Assembly (NCBI GenBank): GCA_910575565.1
Contig: CAJTFL010000002.1
Coordinates: 62,001 to 126,000 of the forward strand
Length of the DNA stretch: 64,000 nucleotides
Source of the DNA: Lachnospiraceae bacterium
GTDB lineage: Bacteria; Bacillota; Clostridia; Lachnospirales; Lachnospiraceae
Reading direction: 5' to 3'
The stretch's first letter is position 1, and each line of letters starts with the position of its first letter. Below the pieces are notes generated by a model. It was not told the origin of the DNA. It did no database searches and saw nothing but the letters and a program-made list of their open reading frames with translations. The position numbers and the translations under genes were made by a program. Below are positions 26,351 to 35,787 of this stretch, in pieces.

Positions 26351-27793
26351 ATGAAGCATTTTCCCCCTGGCCGCCAAGGCGGGCAAAGAACCTTAATGAT
26401 CCTCTTATGGCTCTGCCTCTGGCAGGCCGCCGCCTTTGGGGTAGGAAACTATATCCTTTTAGCCGGGCCTATCCAGGTATTTAAGGAACTGGTTTCCCTC
26501 CTGCCCCAAAAGGCCTTTTGGCTTTCCATCTTGATGTCTTTCCAAAAAATCTCCGCCGGGTTTCTGGCTGCGTTTTTTGCCGGGCTCCTTATGGGAAGGC
26601 TGGCGTTTTCCCTGCCTGTCCTTAAGGAATTCCTGGCCCCGGCCATGGCCTTTGTCAAATCCGTCCCCGTGGCATCTTTTGTGATTCTGGCGCTGATCTG
26701 GGCGGGTTCAAAAAACCTTTCCGTCTTGATTAGCTTCCTGGTGGTTTTTCCCATTATCTACACCAATACCATCGCCGGGCTGGCAGGCACGGATAAGGAT
26801 CTTTTGGAGATGGCCCAGGTTTTTGGCATAAAGGGCTGGCGGAAATTTGCCGGCCTTTACTGGCCTGCCCTTCTCCCCTACCTGTTAAGCGGCTGCAAGA
26901 TCGCCTTAGGCATGAGCTGGAAATCCGGAATCGCCGCAGAGGTAATCGGCGTCCCGGAACACACAATCGGCGAACAGCTTTACCTGTCTAAGATTTACTT
27001 AGACACCGCCGGGCTCCTGGCCTGGACGCTGGTAATCATTGCCGTAAGCGCGGCATTTGAAAAGCTGTTTTTAAGCCTGCTAAACCAGACGGGAAAGGGG
27101 CGTCTTTTCCTGCCCCCAAAGCCCAGCGCCGGAAATATTCTTCCTCCAGAGGATTTGCCCCTTGGCGGGGCAAAAAATCCGGATGGCAAAAACCCGAATT
27201 GCAAAAGCCTAGATGGCAAAAGTCCGGATGGCAAAACCCTTACCGTCACCCGGCTGTCCAAAAGCTTTGGCAGCCTTCCCGTCTTAAAAGAGGCAAGCTT
27301 CTCCTTTACCTCCCTTAAGCCATGCTGCATCATGGGAGCTTCCGGCTCCGGGAAAACCACCTTGCTGCGGATCCTTTTAAGCTTAGAAGCCGCCGATACC
27401 GGCTCTGTCCAGGCTCTCCCCGCTGCTGCGGTCTTTCAGGAAAACCGGCTGTGCGAACAGTTCTCCCCCATCGACAATATGCGCCTGGCCGTGCCTGGTC
27501 TTTCCCGGGAGGAAATTATCCGCCAGCTTTCAAGGCTTCTGCCGGAAGAATGCCTCACCCGTCCTGTCTCCACCTTAAGCGGCGGCATGAAACGGCGGAC
27601 AGCAATCGCCCGCGCCCTTTTAGCCCCCGCCGAAATGATCGTCATGGACGAGCCTTTTACCGGCCTGGATGAAGGGACAAAGGAAAAGGTTATCCAGTAC
27701 ATCCTGGAAAAAAGCAGGGGAAAGCTGCTGATCCTCTCCACCCACCAGGAAGAGGATGTGCGGCTGATTGGCGGGAAGCGGTTTGATCTGTAA
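26351..27793 (+). CDS. fused ABC permease and ATPase (TauC/SsuC-like plus NBD)
   Basis: About 480 residues. The N-terminal 240 residues form a membrane permease with the inner-membrane EAA-like loop (GIKGWRKFAGLYWPALLPYLLSG). A linker built of short Asp-Gly-Lys repeats (NPDGK, SLDGK, SPDGK) joins an ATPase domain with Walker A GASGSGKTT, signature LSGGMKRR and Walker B MIVMDEPFTGLDE. In this import class the two are normally separate proteins, so this is a natural fusion. The ATG at 26351 has AAGGAGGG upstream. It pairs with the lipoprotein gene 25041. Confidence 0.88.
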   Translation: MKHFPPGRQGGQRTLMILLWLCLWQAAAFGVGNYILLAGPIQVFKELVSLLPQKAFWLSILMSFQKISAGFLAAFFAGLLMGRLAFSLPVLKEFLAPAMAFVKSVPVASFVILALIWAGSKNLSVLISFLVVFPIIYTNTIAGLAGTDKDLLEMAQVFGIKGWRKFAGLYWPALLPYLLSGCKIALGMSWKSGIAAEVIGVPEHTIGEQLYLSKIYLDTAGLLAWTLVIIAVSAAFEKLFLSLLNQTGKGRLFLPPKPSAGNILPPEDLPLGGAKNPDGKNPNCKSLDGKSPDGKTLTVTRLSKSFGSLPVLKEASFSFTSLKPCCIMGASGSGKTTLLRILLSLEAADTGSVQALPAAAVFQENRLCEQFSPIDNMRLAVPGLSREEIIRQLSRLLPEECLTRPVSTLSGGMKRRTAIARALLAPAEMIVMDEPFTGLDEGTKEKVIQYILEKSRGKLLILSTHQEEDVRLIGGKRFDL

Positions 27794-27823
27794 AGAAACG
27801 AATCAGAACATTCTTTCCTAATT

Positions 27824-27870
27824 ATAAAAAAACTGCCGCGCCGATGTTTTTCCATCATGGCGCGGCAGTT
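27824..27870 (-). terminator. strong hairpin, terminator on the minus strand
   Basis: CTGCCGCGCC (27833-27842) pairs with GGCGCGGCAG (27859-27868). Read on the minus strand the stem is followed by seven Ts. On the plus strand only three Ts follow, so it is weaker for the permease-ATPase gene. Confidence 0.75.
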
Positions 27871-27916
27871 TCCCGCTATTTATGGCTGTCCGTCTCAGGC
27901 GGAGTGTGTTTGTATC

Positions 27917-28087
27917 CTAAATACTATGAAAAAACTCAATGGTACGGTGGAACAGCTGCCCCAGATGCAGGCCGCTCTTAGAAACCACTTGGTAGAAATT
28001 CTCACAATTATAAAACCGATCTTCCGCAATCCACTGGGGGCAAACCTGCTTATCCCAATAAATAAAGTTCAATTCATTACCGATCAT
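27917..28087 (-). CDS. hypothetical 56-residue protein
   Basis: The frame starts at ATG 28087 with GGGAGGT 8 nt upstream and encodes a 56-residue protein with FIYWDKQVCPQWIAEDRF. A strong minus-strand terminator follows at 27824-27870 and a TATAAT sits upstream near 28180, so a small transcription unit is plausible. In the same frame upstream, CCEKIGFQPYGTG resembles the end of a GNAT acetyltransferase, so this could also be the tail of a decayed gene. No homology recognised. Confidence 0.35.
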   Translation of the reverse strand: MIGNELNFIYWDKQVCPQWIAEDRFYNCENFYQVVSKSGLHLGQLFHRTIEFFHSI

Positions 28088-28265
28088 TACTGATACCTCC
28101 CTTTTTTGGCCTGTGCCATACGGCTGAAATCCTATTTTCTCGCAGCATCCAATCGTTCTTTGGTCACGTTCTTTCATTGATTATAGCTATAGTATAATCA
28201 GCCGGAGGATTTTCGTCCATAATCTGGTAATCTGAAAATAAAGCCTTATTTTTGTACCCCGGATA

Positions 28266-29183
28266 CTAAAACCCGGAGACAGCCAGGAGCACTGGCAGCG
28301 TCACCACCGACAGCAGGGTTGTCAGGACGATGGCCGACGTGCAGGTCTTTACGTCCATCCCCCGCTGGGTTCCCATGACCAAGGGCATATTGCCGTTTGG
28401 CATACCAAACATCACCAGGCAGACCGCGGCAAACTCCCCGGACACCGGAAACAGCCGCAGCATCTTAAGCAGGATCAGCGGCAGCACCAGCATCTTAAAC
28501 ACGGTAAACAGATAAAGCCTTACATCCCCAAACAGCTCCTTCACCTTCATGTGAACCATTGTATACCCCACCCCCATCAAGGCAAGGGGCGTGGTTACAT
28601 TCCCGATATAGGAGGCTGCCGACAGGATAAATTCCGGAAGGCGGATCTGGAAGACCACAATCACCATGGCCGCAAGCCAAAACACCGTGCCGGAATTCAC
28701 CATCCCTCTTAAGGCTTTCCGGGAAAAGCTTCCTTCAGCTACCACGATGCCATACGTATAAAAAACCACATTATACATCAGCATAAAGGCAGTAACGTAA
28801 ATCACATACTCCGGCCCTAAGGCGCTGCTGACCACCGGGATGCCAATAAATCCCAGATTAGAGAAGACAAACATCATCTTATACAGCTTCTGCTGCTCCT
28901 TATCCCGGTCAAAAAGCCGGGCGGACACCGCCGCAATAAGGATATAAACGCCAAACATCCCCAGGGCAGTTAAGCTGGTCAGGCCAAAGCTCTTTAAGGA
29001 AATATTCCCCGCCGCAGACGCGGCGCTTGATATGGTCAGCATCGGGCCAAACAGCTTTAGCACCAGCGCCGACATCCGCTGGTTAGCCGTCTCATCCAGC
29101 AAATTCGTTTTCGCCGCCGCCATGCCCGCACCAATCATAATCACAAAGGACAGCATCTGCAAAAAAACCGTAACCGCTAACAT
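28266..29183 (-). CDS. AEC family transporter (auxin efflux carrier-like)
   Basis: About 305 residues with around ten hydrophobic helices. The N-terminal FLQMLSFVIMIGAGMAAAKTNLLDE and the FSNLGFIGIPVVSSALG and FGMPNGNMPLVMG segments are typical of AEC permeases, which export or import small organic anions (for example malate). Substrate unknown. It follows the HD gene across a tandem-repeat spacer on the same strand. GAGGT lies before the ATG. Confidence 0.88.
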   Translation of the reverse strand: MLAVTVFLQMLSFVIMIGAGMAAAKTNLLDETANQRMSALVLKLFGPMLTISSAASAAGNISLKSFGLTSLTALGMFGVYILIAAVSARLFDRDKEQQKLYKMMFVFSNLGFIGIPVVSSALGPEYVIYVTAFMLMYNVVFYTYGIVVAEGSFSRKALRGMVNSGTVFWLAAMVIVVFQIRLPEFILSAASYIGNVTTPLALMGVGYTMVHMKVKELFGDVRLYLFTVFKMLVLPLILLKMLRLFPVSGEFAAVCLVMFGMPNGNMPLVMGTQRGMDVKTCTSAIVLTTLLSVVTLPVLLAVSGF

Positions 29184-29211
29184 AATTTTTACCTCGATTT
29201 TTCTTTAACTG

Positions 29212-29303
29212 TTTCTCCTTAAGTCCATTTCTCCTTAAGGCGTTTCTCCTTAAGGCGTTTCTCCTCTAAACCCTTTCTTCCCAAGCCATCTTTCCTTAAG
29301 CCC
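29212..29303 (-). repeat. 15-17-bp degenerate tandem repeat with stop codon and ribosome-site-like units
   Basis: About six units around CGCCTTAAGGAGAAA (minus strand). The first unit contains the TAA of the HD protein. Several units carry TTAAGGAGAAA, so each looks like a stop codon joined to a Shine-Dalgarno sequence, but none is followed by a start codon at the right place. It fills the gap before the AEC gene. Confidence 0.8.
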
Positions 29304-30081
29304 TTTCCCGGATAAACCGATTGCAGATTTCCCGGACTTCCTCCATGTCCCTTTTCGTCTTCGGATTCCGGTATTCCATCCGGTCAATGTTCCGGTTCAT
29401 ATAATCCCGCTTGAAAATCCAGCGGAAGCTTGCCTTAAAGTTTAAGTCAAAGATAAAGGCTAAATAGGAAACCCAGCAGTCCATATGGGTCACTCTCTCC
29501 CCTGACAAAATGCAGCTTTCCCTCCGCACCTGTTCCATAATCTTAGGGGTGATCTCTTCCATGGCCACCTGCTCCTTAGGCGTGTCAAATAAGGTCTCAA
29601 TCCGCTCCGTCTCCTTGACCCGGAAATTATCCAGCTTATCCGCATCCCGGATAATCCGGCAGTGGAGAAGCTCCCTTTCCGTCAAGCCCTCCACCTCATC
29701 AAGGGAATACAGGGAATGACACCCGATGGCCTTGCGGATAATCCCGTCATACTGAGAATCCTGGATAAACCGCCTGATCATCCCATCCTCAAACAATACC
29801 TTTACCCCAAAGCTTGCATGATCAAATAAACTGTCCTGAAAACTATTAAACTGCTTTAGCTGCTCAAACCTGCCGATATCGTGAAGCAGGGCAATCAGCT
29901 GGGCCAGCTGGTGATCCTCTTTTCCAAACCCTTCCCCCCGGCAGATCTCATCCGCCGCCTTCAGCACACAGTACGTATGGGCTATCTTTAAATGAATCTT
30001 GTCATCCGTCCGATCGTAATCATCCAAATATTGGTCAAATATCCTCTTCGCTTCTTCCAGGTCAATCATTTCCTTCACCAT
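29296..30081 (-). CDS. HD domain phosphohydrolase
   Basis: About 261 residues. HD motif: KIAHTYCVLKAADEI, IALLHDIGRFEQLKQ (HD pair) and later FDHASFGVKVLF, IGCHSLYSLD and IRDADKLDNFR. These residues bind a metal pair in HD hydrolases that act on nucleotides or cyclic nucleotides. The substrate is not known. The ATG at 30081 has AAGGA 7 nt upstream. The promoter is at 30107-30135. It shares strand with the AEC transporter. Confidence 0.88.
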   Translation of the reverse strand: MVKEMIDLEEAKRIFDQYLDDYDRTDDKIHLKIAHTYCVLKAADEICRGEGFGKEDHQLAQLIALLHDIGRFEQLKQFNSFQDSLFDHASFGVKVLFEDGMIRRFIQDSQYDGIIRKAIGCHSLYSLDEVEGLTERELLHCRIIRDADKLDNFRVKETERIETLFDTPKEQVAMEEITPKIMEQVRRESCILSGERVTHMDCWVSYLAFIFDLNFKASFRWIFKRDYMNRNIDRMEYRNPKTKRDMEEVREICNRFIRERA

Positions 30082-30106
30082 CCTAATATCCTTTCATCCT
30101 CCGGCC

Positions 30107-30135
30107 ATTATAGCAAAAATATTCCCTGTCTTCAA
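30107..30135 (-). promoter_or_regulatory. promoter of the HD gene
   Basis: On the minus strand TTGAAG and TATAAT are 17 nt apart, ending 26 nt before the ATG. The terminal 15 bp of the MITE-like element (GTTCAGCCAGTGG) lies beyond it at 30162. Confidence 0.65.
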
Positions 30136-30328
30136 GAAAAGGAATATTTTTTGTCATAATAGTTCAGCCAGTGGAAGCCGCATATCTTAATACAATTTTA
30201 ATATGAAGCGCCGGACATTAACACACATTTCACATCCGTTTTGCCATAATATAATCATAAGATACCAGCGTCAAAAGACCTTTTAACCCCAACATCATCA
30301 TAAAACAATCCGACAAAGGAGGAAAATT

Positions 30329-31660
30329 ATGGGAAGACTCAGCAGGAAACTGTCTTCATCGCAAATCATCATCCTTGGATTCGCCGCTGCAATCCTTTTC
30401 GGAAGCCTGCTGCTTATGCTCCCCATCTCCACCAGGGACGGCCGGGGAGCCTGCTTTACCGACGCCCTGTTTACCGCCACCTCGGCAGTGTGCGTAACCG
30501 GGCTGATCCTCAAAGATACCGCGGCCTACTGGACCGGCTTCGGGCAGGCAGTTATCCTTGCCCTAATTCAAATCGGCGGAATGGGCGTGGTAACGATAGG
30601 AGTAGCCATCGCTGCCGTATCCGGGAAGAAAATCAGCTTGAAGCAGCGCAGCACCATGCAGGAGGCCATTTCCGCCCATAAGGTAGGCGACATCGTAAAG
30701 CTGACTGGGTTTATCATAAAAATGACCGTTATCTTTGAGCTCCTGGGCGCACTGTCCATGGCCTTCCCCTTTTGCCGGGAATTCGGATTTCCCCTAGGAA
30801 TCTGGTATGCCTTGTTCCATTCCGTCTCGGCATTCTGCAATGCAGGCTTCGACTTAATGGGAAAGAAGACACCGTTCTCCTCTCTCACTTATTTTGCCAG
30901 CGACCCGGCCATTAACCTGACCATCATGGCGTTAATTATCACTGGCGGCATCGGCTTTATCACCTGGGAGGATATAAAGGCCAATAAATTCCGCATCCGA
31001 AGATACAGGATGCAAAGCAAGGTTATCCTTGCCGCAACAGCTTTCCTGATTTTCTTCCCGGCTTTGTATTTTTTCTTTTTCGAGCTTTCCGGCAACCCTT
31101 TGGGGACGCGCGTATTAAGCTCCCTGTTCCAGTCCGTAACCCCAAGGACGGCAGGATTTAACACCGTTGACCTGACCCGGTTCAGCGAAACAGGGATTGC
31201 CGTCACTATCCTGCTGATGCTTATCGGAGGCTCCCCCGGCTCCACTGCCGGAGGCATGAAAACCACTACTGCGGCAGTCTTTCTTTCCACAGCCGTTTCC
31301 GTATTCCGCCGAAGGGAACACACCCACTTTTTCGGACGCCGGATCGACCATGAAACCGTGCGGAACGCGGCGGCCATTTTAACGCTGTATATGCTGCTGT
31401 TCCTTTTCGGCGGCTTTGCCATCAGCCGCATAGAACATCTGCCCCTCCTGGCCTGCCTGTTTGAAACGGCTTCCGCCGTCGCCACCGTGGGGCTGACCCT
31501 TGGCATAACCGCACAGCTGGGGCTAATCTCCCAGATCATTTTAATCTTATTGATGTACATTGGCAGAGTGGGCGGCCTGACCTTGATTTTTGCCGCCGTA
31601 TCCGGCAGCAGGCTTGGAAATACCGCAAGGCTGCCCCAGGAAAAATTAACCGTTGGATAA
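30329..31660 (+). CDS. ktrB: TrkH/KtrB family potassium channel subunit
   Basis: About 443 residues, four MPM repeats. The selectivity-filter loops are visible: TSAVCVTGL, SAFCNAGF, TPRTAGF and SAVATVGL. The membrane channel takes up K+ when opened by the cytosolic RCK ring of KtrA, encoded directly downstream. GGAGG lies upstream of the ATG. The following gene starts 13 nt after its stop. It differs from TrkH by its smaller size and KtrB-like pattern. Confidence 0.92.
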   Translation: MGRLSRKLSSSQIIILGFAAAILFGSLLLMLPISTRDGRGACFTDALFTATSAVCVTGLILKDTAAYWTGFGQAVILALIQIGGMGVVTIGVAIAAVSGKKISLKQRSTMQEAISAHKVGDIVKLTGFIIKMTVIFELLGALSMAFPFCREFGFPLGIWYALFHSVSAFCNAGFDLMGKKTPFSSLTYFASDPAINLTIMALIITGGIGFITWEDIKANKFRIRRYRMQSKVILAATAFLIFFPALYFFFFELSGNPLGTRVLSSLFQSVTPRTAGFNTVDLTRFSETGIAVTILLMLIGGSPGSTAGGMKTTTAAVFLSTAVSVFRRREHTHFFGRRIDHETVRNAAAILTLYMLLFLFGGFAISRIEHLPLLACLFETASAVATVGLTLGITAQLGLISQIILILLMYIGRVGGLTLIFAAVSGSRLGNTARLPQEKLTVG

Positions 31661-31673
31661 GGAGGAAGATGCA

Positions 31674-32321
31674 ATGAAAAACATATTATTGATTGGAATC
31701 GGGCGGTTTGGCAGACATATCGCCATGAAACTAAATGATTTAAACCACCAGGTAATGGCCGTGGATATCCAGGAAGATCGGATAAACGCAGTGCTTCCCT
31801 ATGTAACCAGCGCACAAATCGGCGACAGCACAAATGAGGAATTCCTCTCCTCCCTGGGCGTAAGCAGCTTTGACACCTGTATCGTCACCATCGGCGAAAG
31901 CTTCCAAAGCTCTTTGGAAACCGTTTCCCTGTTAAAAGAACTGGGCGCGAAAAAAGTGATCGCCAGGGCATCCAGGGGCGTGCAGGAAAAATTTCTGCTG
32001 CATAACGGCGCAGATGAGGTGGTCTACCCAGAAAAACAGCTTGCCGCCTGGACGGCTACCCGCTGCTCCTCCGAGCATATCCTGGATTACGTGGAACTGG
32101 ATAAGGATTACTCCATTATTGAATTATCCATCCCCAGCGATTGGAACGGCAAAACCATCATCCAGCTGGACATCCGGAAAAAATACGGGATTAATATTCT
32201 GGGAATCCGGGAAAACGGAAAGCTAAACATGAACATTATCCCGGATATGGCCCTCAGCCGGGACAAATCCATATTAGTTTTAGGGAAACAAAAGGCCGTA
32301 CAGAAATGCTTCCATATTTAA
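31674..32321 (+). CDS. ktrA: RCK-domain potassium channel regulator
   Basis: About 215 residues: an RCK_N Rossmann domain (ILLIGIGRFGRHIAMKLND, AVDIQEDRI, AQIGDSTNEEFL, CIVTIGESFQSSL) and an RCK_C domain (DYSIIELSIPSDWNGKTI...YGINILGI). It forms an octameric ring that binds ATP/ADP and gates KtrB; the RCK_C fold binds c-di-AMP in Firmicutes. GGAGG lies before the ATG at 31674. Confidence 0.92.
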   Translation: MKNILLIGIGRFGRHIAMKLNDLNHQVMAVDIQEDRINAVLPYVTSAQIGDSTNEEFLSSLGVSSFDTCIVTIGESFQSSLETVSLLKELGAKKVIARASRGVQEKFLLHNGADEVVYPEKQLAAWTATRCSSEHILDYVELDKDYSIIELSIPSDWNGKTIIQLDIRKKYGINILGIRENGKLNMNIIPDMALSRDKSILVLGKQKAVQKCFHI

Positions 32322-32358
32322 CCTCTGGGAGCAGGGCGTAAATCCCCCAGCCGCTTCA

Positions 32359-32409
32359 GCAGGCATCCGCCAAATGGCATCTGGGCACGATGCTCGGCTC
32401 ATTGCCTGC
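32359..32409 (+). repeat. structured repeat element, copy F
   Basis: GCAGGCA and TGCCTGC bound a 51-nt segment with CGCCAAATG and CTCATTGCC. A related segment, with a different but still pairing stem, lies at 35942-35994. Together they flank kdpDE. It lacks the T-run of a terminator. Confidence 0.5.
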
Positions 32410-32510
32410 GGGAATAAACCCACTGGATTAAAATGCCATTTTGTGGTAAAATCCCTTACATAATTTATCTTACCATGCTGCCTAATCTTTTAAGCCGGGA
32501 GGTGATCGCT

Positions 32511-35099
32511 ATGTGGCAGACGCGGCGGGGACACTTAAAAATCTTCTTCAGCTATGCAAAAAACAGCGGGAAAACGCTGGCCATGCTGAAAGCCGCCCAA
32601 GAAGCCAAAACCCAAGGGGTAAGTGTCCTGATCGGCTATATTGCCCCAAACCTTTCTGGAGACGAGCCTGAGATTAATGGGTTAGAAATCCTTAACCCCC
32701 TCCTGGTTAACGGCAAAAAGGAATTCAACCTTGATCTTGCCTTAAAGCGGAAGCCCGATCTGCTTTTAATTGACGAGCTGGCCCACTGCAACATTCCCGG
32801 CAGCCGCCACCGCAAGCGGTATCAGGATATCCATGAACTGTTAAAAGCCGGGATCGACGTATACACCACCGTAAATGTGGGAAATATCGAAAGCCTTCAC
32901 GATACCGTAAGCACAATTACCGGCATATCTTCCTGGGAACGGATTCCGGATTCGGTTTTCGACCAGGCCGATCAGGTGGAGCTGATTGATATCGAGCCGT
33001 CTGAGCTGATTGAACGGCTGGGCAGGCCAGGCGCTCAGGCTTCCCCATTTACTGCCCAACAGCTGACGGCACTGAGGGAAACCGCGCTGCGCCGCTGCGC
33101 CGACCGGGTAAAATGGCTGTCTGACCAGCAGCACAAAAACAGTTTCCGCACCGATGAGCATATCTTAGTCTGCTTATCCTCCGCCCCATCCAATGCGAAA
33201 ATCATCCGCACTGCCGCCAGGATGGCATGGGCATTCAGCAGCCAATTTACCGCCCTTTTCGTGGAAACCCCTGACTTTGCCGTAGCCTCTGAGGAAAACC
33301 GGCAAAGGCTTAGGGACAACCAAAGCTTGGCTGGGCAGCTTGGCGCCCATATCGAAACCGTTTACGGAGAAGATGTGCCGTATCAGATCGCGGAATTCGC
33401 CCGCCTTTCCGGCATTACCAAGATCGTGCTGGGGCAAAGCACCATTACCCGGAAGCACCTTTTGGAAAAAAAGACGCTGACGGAGCAGCTGATCTCCTAT
33501 GTGCCGGGAATCGATATCCACATTATCCCGGATCAAAGCGCAGAAGCCTCTTACCGGCCGAAAAAGGCAAACCCCCACGGCCTGCCCGCCATCCTGAAAA
33601 ACACGGCTAAAAGCGTTTCCATCTTAACCGGCGCTACGCTTCTTGGCCTTGGATTTTATCGTTTAGGCTTTACCGAGGCAAACATTATCATGGTATATAT
33701 CCTTGGCGTGCTGCTGACCTCCATCGCCACTTCCCACCAGATATACAGCCTTGTTTCCTCCGCTGCCAGCGTGTTTATCTTTAACTTTTTATTTACCCAC
33801 CCCCGCTTTTCCCTCACGGCATATGAAACCGGATACCCAGTGACCTTTATTATCATGTTCCTTACCGCCTATGTCACCGGAACTTTTGCCCTCCGTTACA
33901 AAGAACAGGCAGGCCAATCGGCAAAAATCGCCCACCGGACGAAAATCCTCTTTGATACCGATCAGCTGCTGTCCAAGGCCAGGAGCAAGCCGGAAATCAT
34001 CCATGCGGCGGCAGAACAGATCGTAAAGCTGTTAAACCGGGATATGGTTATCTTCACCGCGGCAAACGGCCAGCTCTCGCCGCCCCGCCTGTTTTGGCCT
34101 GAGGGAACCCCCATGCCTTCCTATGAGCTGGGCCATGAGCTGGAAACAGCAGAATGGGTTCTGAAAAATAACCATTCTGCCGGCGCTACCACCGACACCC
34201 TTTCCAATGCCAAATACCTCTACCTGCCCTTGGGAGTCAATGAAAAAATTTACGGAGTCGTAGGAATCGCGGCAAAGAATAATCCCCTGGAAGCCCAGGA
34301 GCACGGCATCCTCCTGTCTATCCTGGGAGAATGTGCGCTGGCCTTGGAGAACGAGCAGAATGTGCGCGAGAAAGAAGCGTCGGCAATCCTGGCACAAAAT
34401 GAACAGCTGCGGGCAAACCTGCTGCGAACCATTTCCCACGATCTGCGCACTCCCCTTACCACGATTTCCGGAAACGCCAGCAATTTAATGGGCAATGGGG
34501 ACAATTTTGACGAGGAAACGAAAAAGCAGATTTACTCCGATATCTACGACGATTCCATGTGGCTGATCAACCTGGTGGAAAACCTGCTGTACGCCACCCG
34601 CATTGAGGACGGACGCATGGTGCTGCATACCTCCACGGAGCTTTTAAGCGACATCGTAGACGAAGCCATGAGGCATATGCGGCATAAGGCAAAACACCAC
34701 TGCCTGCGGGCAGACTGCCAGGATGAACTGCTGCTGGTACGGGCAGACGCAAAGCTGGTAGTACAGGTGATCATTAACATGATGGACAATGCCATAAAAT
34801 ATACGGAGCCTGGTTCCTCTGTCACCGTTACCGCAAAGCGAAACAACAACATGGCGGAAATCCAGGTTGCTGACAACGGCAGCGGCATTCCCGACAACGA
34901 AAAAGAAATGGTTTTTGAAAAGTTTTACTGCGGCACAAATAAAATTGCAGACAACAGACGCAGCCTGGGACTGGGACTGTACCTTTGCAAGGCAATCGTA
35001 AACGCCCACAAAGGAACCATATCCGTGGCTGACAACAAGCCCCATGGAACTGTGTTTCGTTTCCTGCTTCCCCTTGAGGAGGTTAAGCTACATGAATAA
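32511..35099 (+). CDS. kdpD: KdpD-like sensor histidine kinase
   Basis: About 862 residues: KdpD N-terminal domain (IFFSYAKNSGKTLAMLKAA and LLLIDELAHCNIPGSRHRKRYQD), a UspA-like domain (RTDEHILVCLSSAPSNAKIIRTA), a four-helix DUF4118 membrane segment, GAF-like region, HisKA (LLRTISHDLRTPLTTISGNAS) and HATPase (MMDNAIKYT, DNGSGIPDN, SLGLGLYL). The Walker A of classical KdpD (GxxPGVGKT) is degraded here to SYAKNSGKT. No kdpFABC pump genes lie in the window; it is next to ktrAB, so it may tune Ktr uptake. The ATG at 32511 follows GGGAGGTGA. Confidence 0.92.
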   Translation: MWQTRRGHLKIFFSYAKNSGKTLAMLKAAQEAKTQGVSVLIGYIAPNLSGDEPEINGLEILNPLLVNGKKEFNLDLALKRKPDLLLIDELAHCNIPGSRHRKRYQDIHELLKAGIDVYTTVNVGNIESLHDTVSTITGISSWERIPDSVFDQADQVELIDIEPSELIERLGRPGAQASPFTAQQLTALRETALRRCADRVKWLSDQQHKNSFRTDEHILVCLSSAPSNAKIIRTAARMAWAFSSQFTALFVETPDFAVASEENRQRLRDNQSLAGQLGAHIETVYGEDVPYQIAEFARLSGITKIVLGQSTITRKHLLEKKTLTEQLISYVPGIDIHIIPDQSAEASYRPKKANPHGLPAILKNTAKSVSILTGATLLGLGFYRLGFTEANIIMVYILGVLLTSIATSHQIYSLVSSAASVFIFNFLFTHPRFSLTAYETGYPVTFIIMFLTAYVTGTFALRYKEQAGQSAKIAHRTKILFDTDQLLSKARSKPEIIHAAAEQIVKLLNRDMVIFTAANGQLSPPRLFWPEGTPMPSYELGHELETAEWVLKNNHSAGATTDTLSNAKYLYLPLGVNEKIYGVVGIAAKNNPLEAQEHGILLSILGECALALENEQNVREKEASAILAQNEQLRANLLRTISHDLRTPLTTISGNASNLMGNGDNFDEETKKQIYSDIYDDSMWLINLVENLLYATRIEDGRMVLHTSTELLSDIVDEAMRHMRHKAKHHCLRADCQDELLLVRADAKLVVQVIINMMDNAIKYTEPGSSVTVTAKRNNNMAEIQVADNGSGIPDNEKEMVFEKFYCGTNKIADNRRSLGLGLYLCKAIVNAHKGTISVADNKPHGTVFRFLLPLEEVKLHE

Positions 35100-35787
35100 A
35101 TTCCTGATCCTGGTCGTAGAAGACGACGCCCCTGTGCGCAACCTGATTACCACCACACTAAAAGCACATGATTACCGCTTTATTATCGCGGCAAACGGGA
35201 ACACTGCCGTGATGGAAACGGCTTCCCATAACCCGGATATTATCCTTTTGGATTTAGGGCTGCCGGACATAGACGGCGTAGAAGTTATCCGGCAAATCCG
35301 CAACTGGTCTATAGTGCCCATCATCGTCATCAGCGCCAGAAGCGAAGACAGCGATAAGATCGACGCCCTGGATGCCGGGGCGGACGACTATCTAACGAAA
35401 CCCTTTTCCGTGGACGAGCTGCTGGCACGGCTCAGGGCAACTCAGCGCCGCCTGGCTCTGATGCAAAACGGCAGCCCCCAGGCGGTCTACGTTAACGGCC
35501 AGCTGCGCATCGACTACGCTTCCGGCTGTGCTTATTTAAATGGCAAGGAAATGCACCTGACTCCCATTGAATACAAACTGCTTTGCCTGCTGGCCCAAAA
35601 TACCGGAAAGGTTCTGACCCATAAATTCATTACCCAAAGCGTGTGGGGAAACAGCTGGGAAAACGACGTGGGCTCCCTCCGGGTATTTATGGCCACCCTC
35701 CGCAAAAAACTGGAAAAGCCCCACGACTCGCCCCAGTATATCCAAACGCATATCGGCATCGGCTACCGGATGCTTAAAATCGAGTAA
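35092..35787 (+). CDS. kdpE: OmpR-family response regulator, KdpE type
   Basis: About 231 residues. Receiver domain with VVEDDAPVRN, phosphoacceptor ILLDLGLPDIDG, VISAR and LTKPFSVDELLARL, then a winged-helix trans_reg_C domain (HLTPIEYKLLCLLAQN...VWGNSWENDVGSLRVFMATLRKKLE). The start ATG lies inside the last codons of kdpD (overlap of 8 nt), so they are coupled. GAGGAGG precedes the ATG. Confidence 0.93.
   Translation: MNKFLILVVEDDAPVRNLITTTLKAHDYRFIIAANGNTAVMETASHNPDIILLDLGLPDIDGVEVIRQIRNWSIVPIIVISARSEDSDKIDALDAGADDYLTKPFSVDELLARLRATQRRLALMQNGSPQAVYVNGQLRIDYASGCAYLNGKEMHLTPIEYKLLCLLAQNTGKVLTHKFITQSVWGNSWENDVGSLRVFMATLRKKLEKPHDSPQYIQTHIGIGYRMLKIE

Noticed and set aside
30889..31833. A 314-codon antisense frame opposite ktrB
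   Set aside because: It overlaps a clear TrkH-family gene, has no ribosome site, and its composition is that of a shadow frame.
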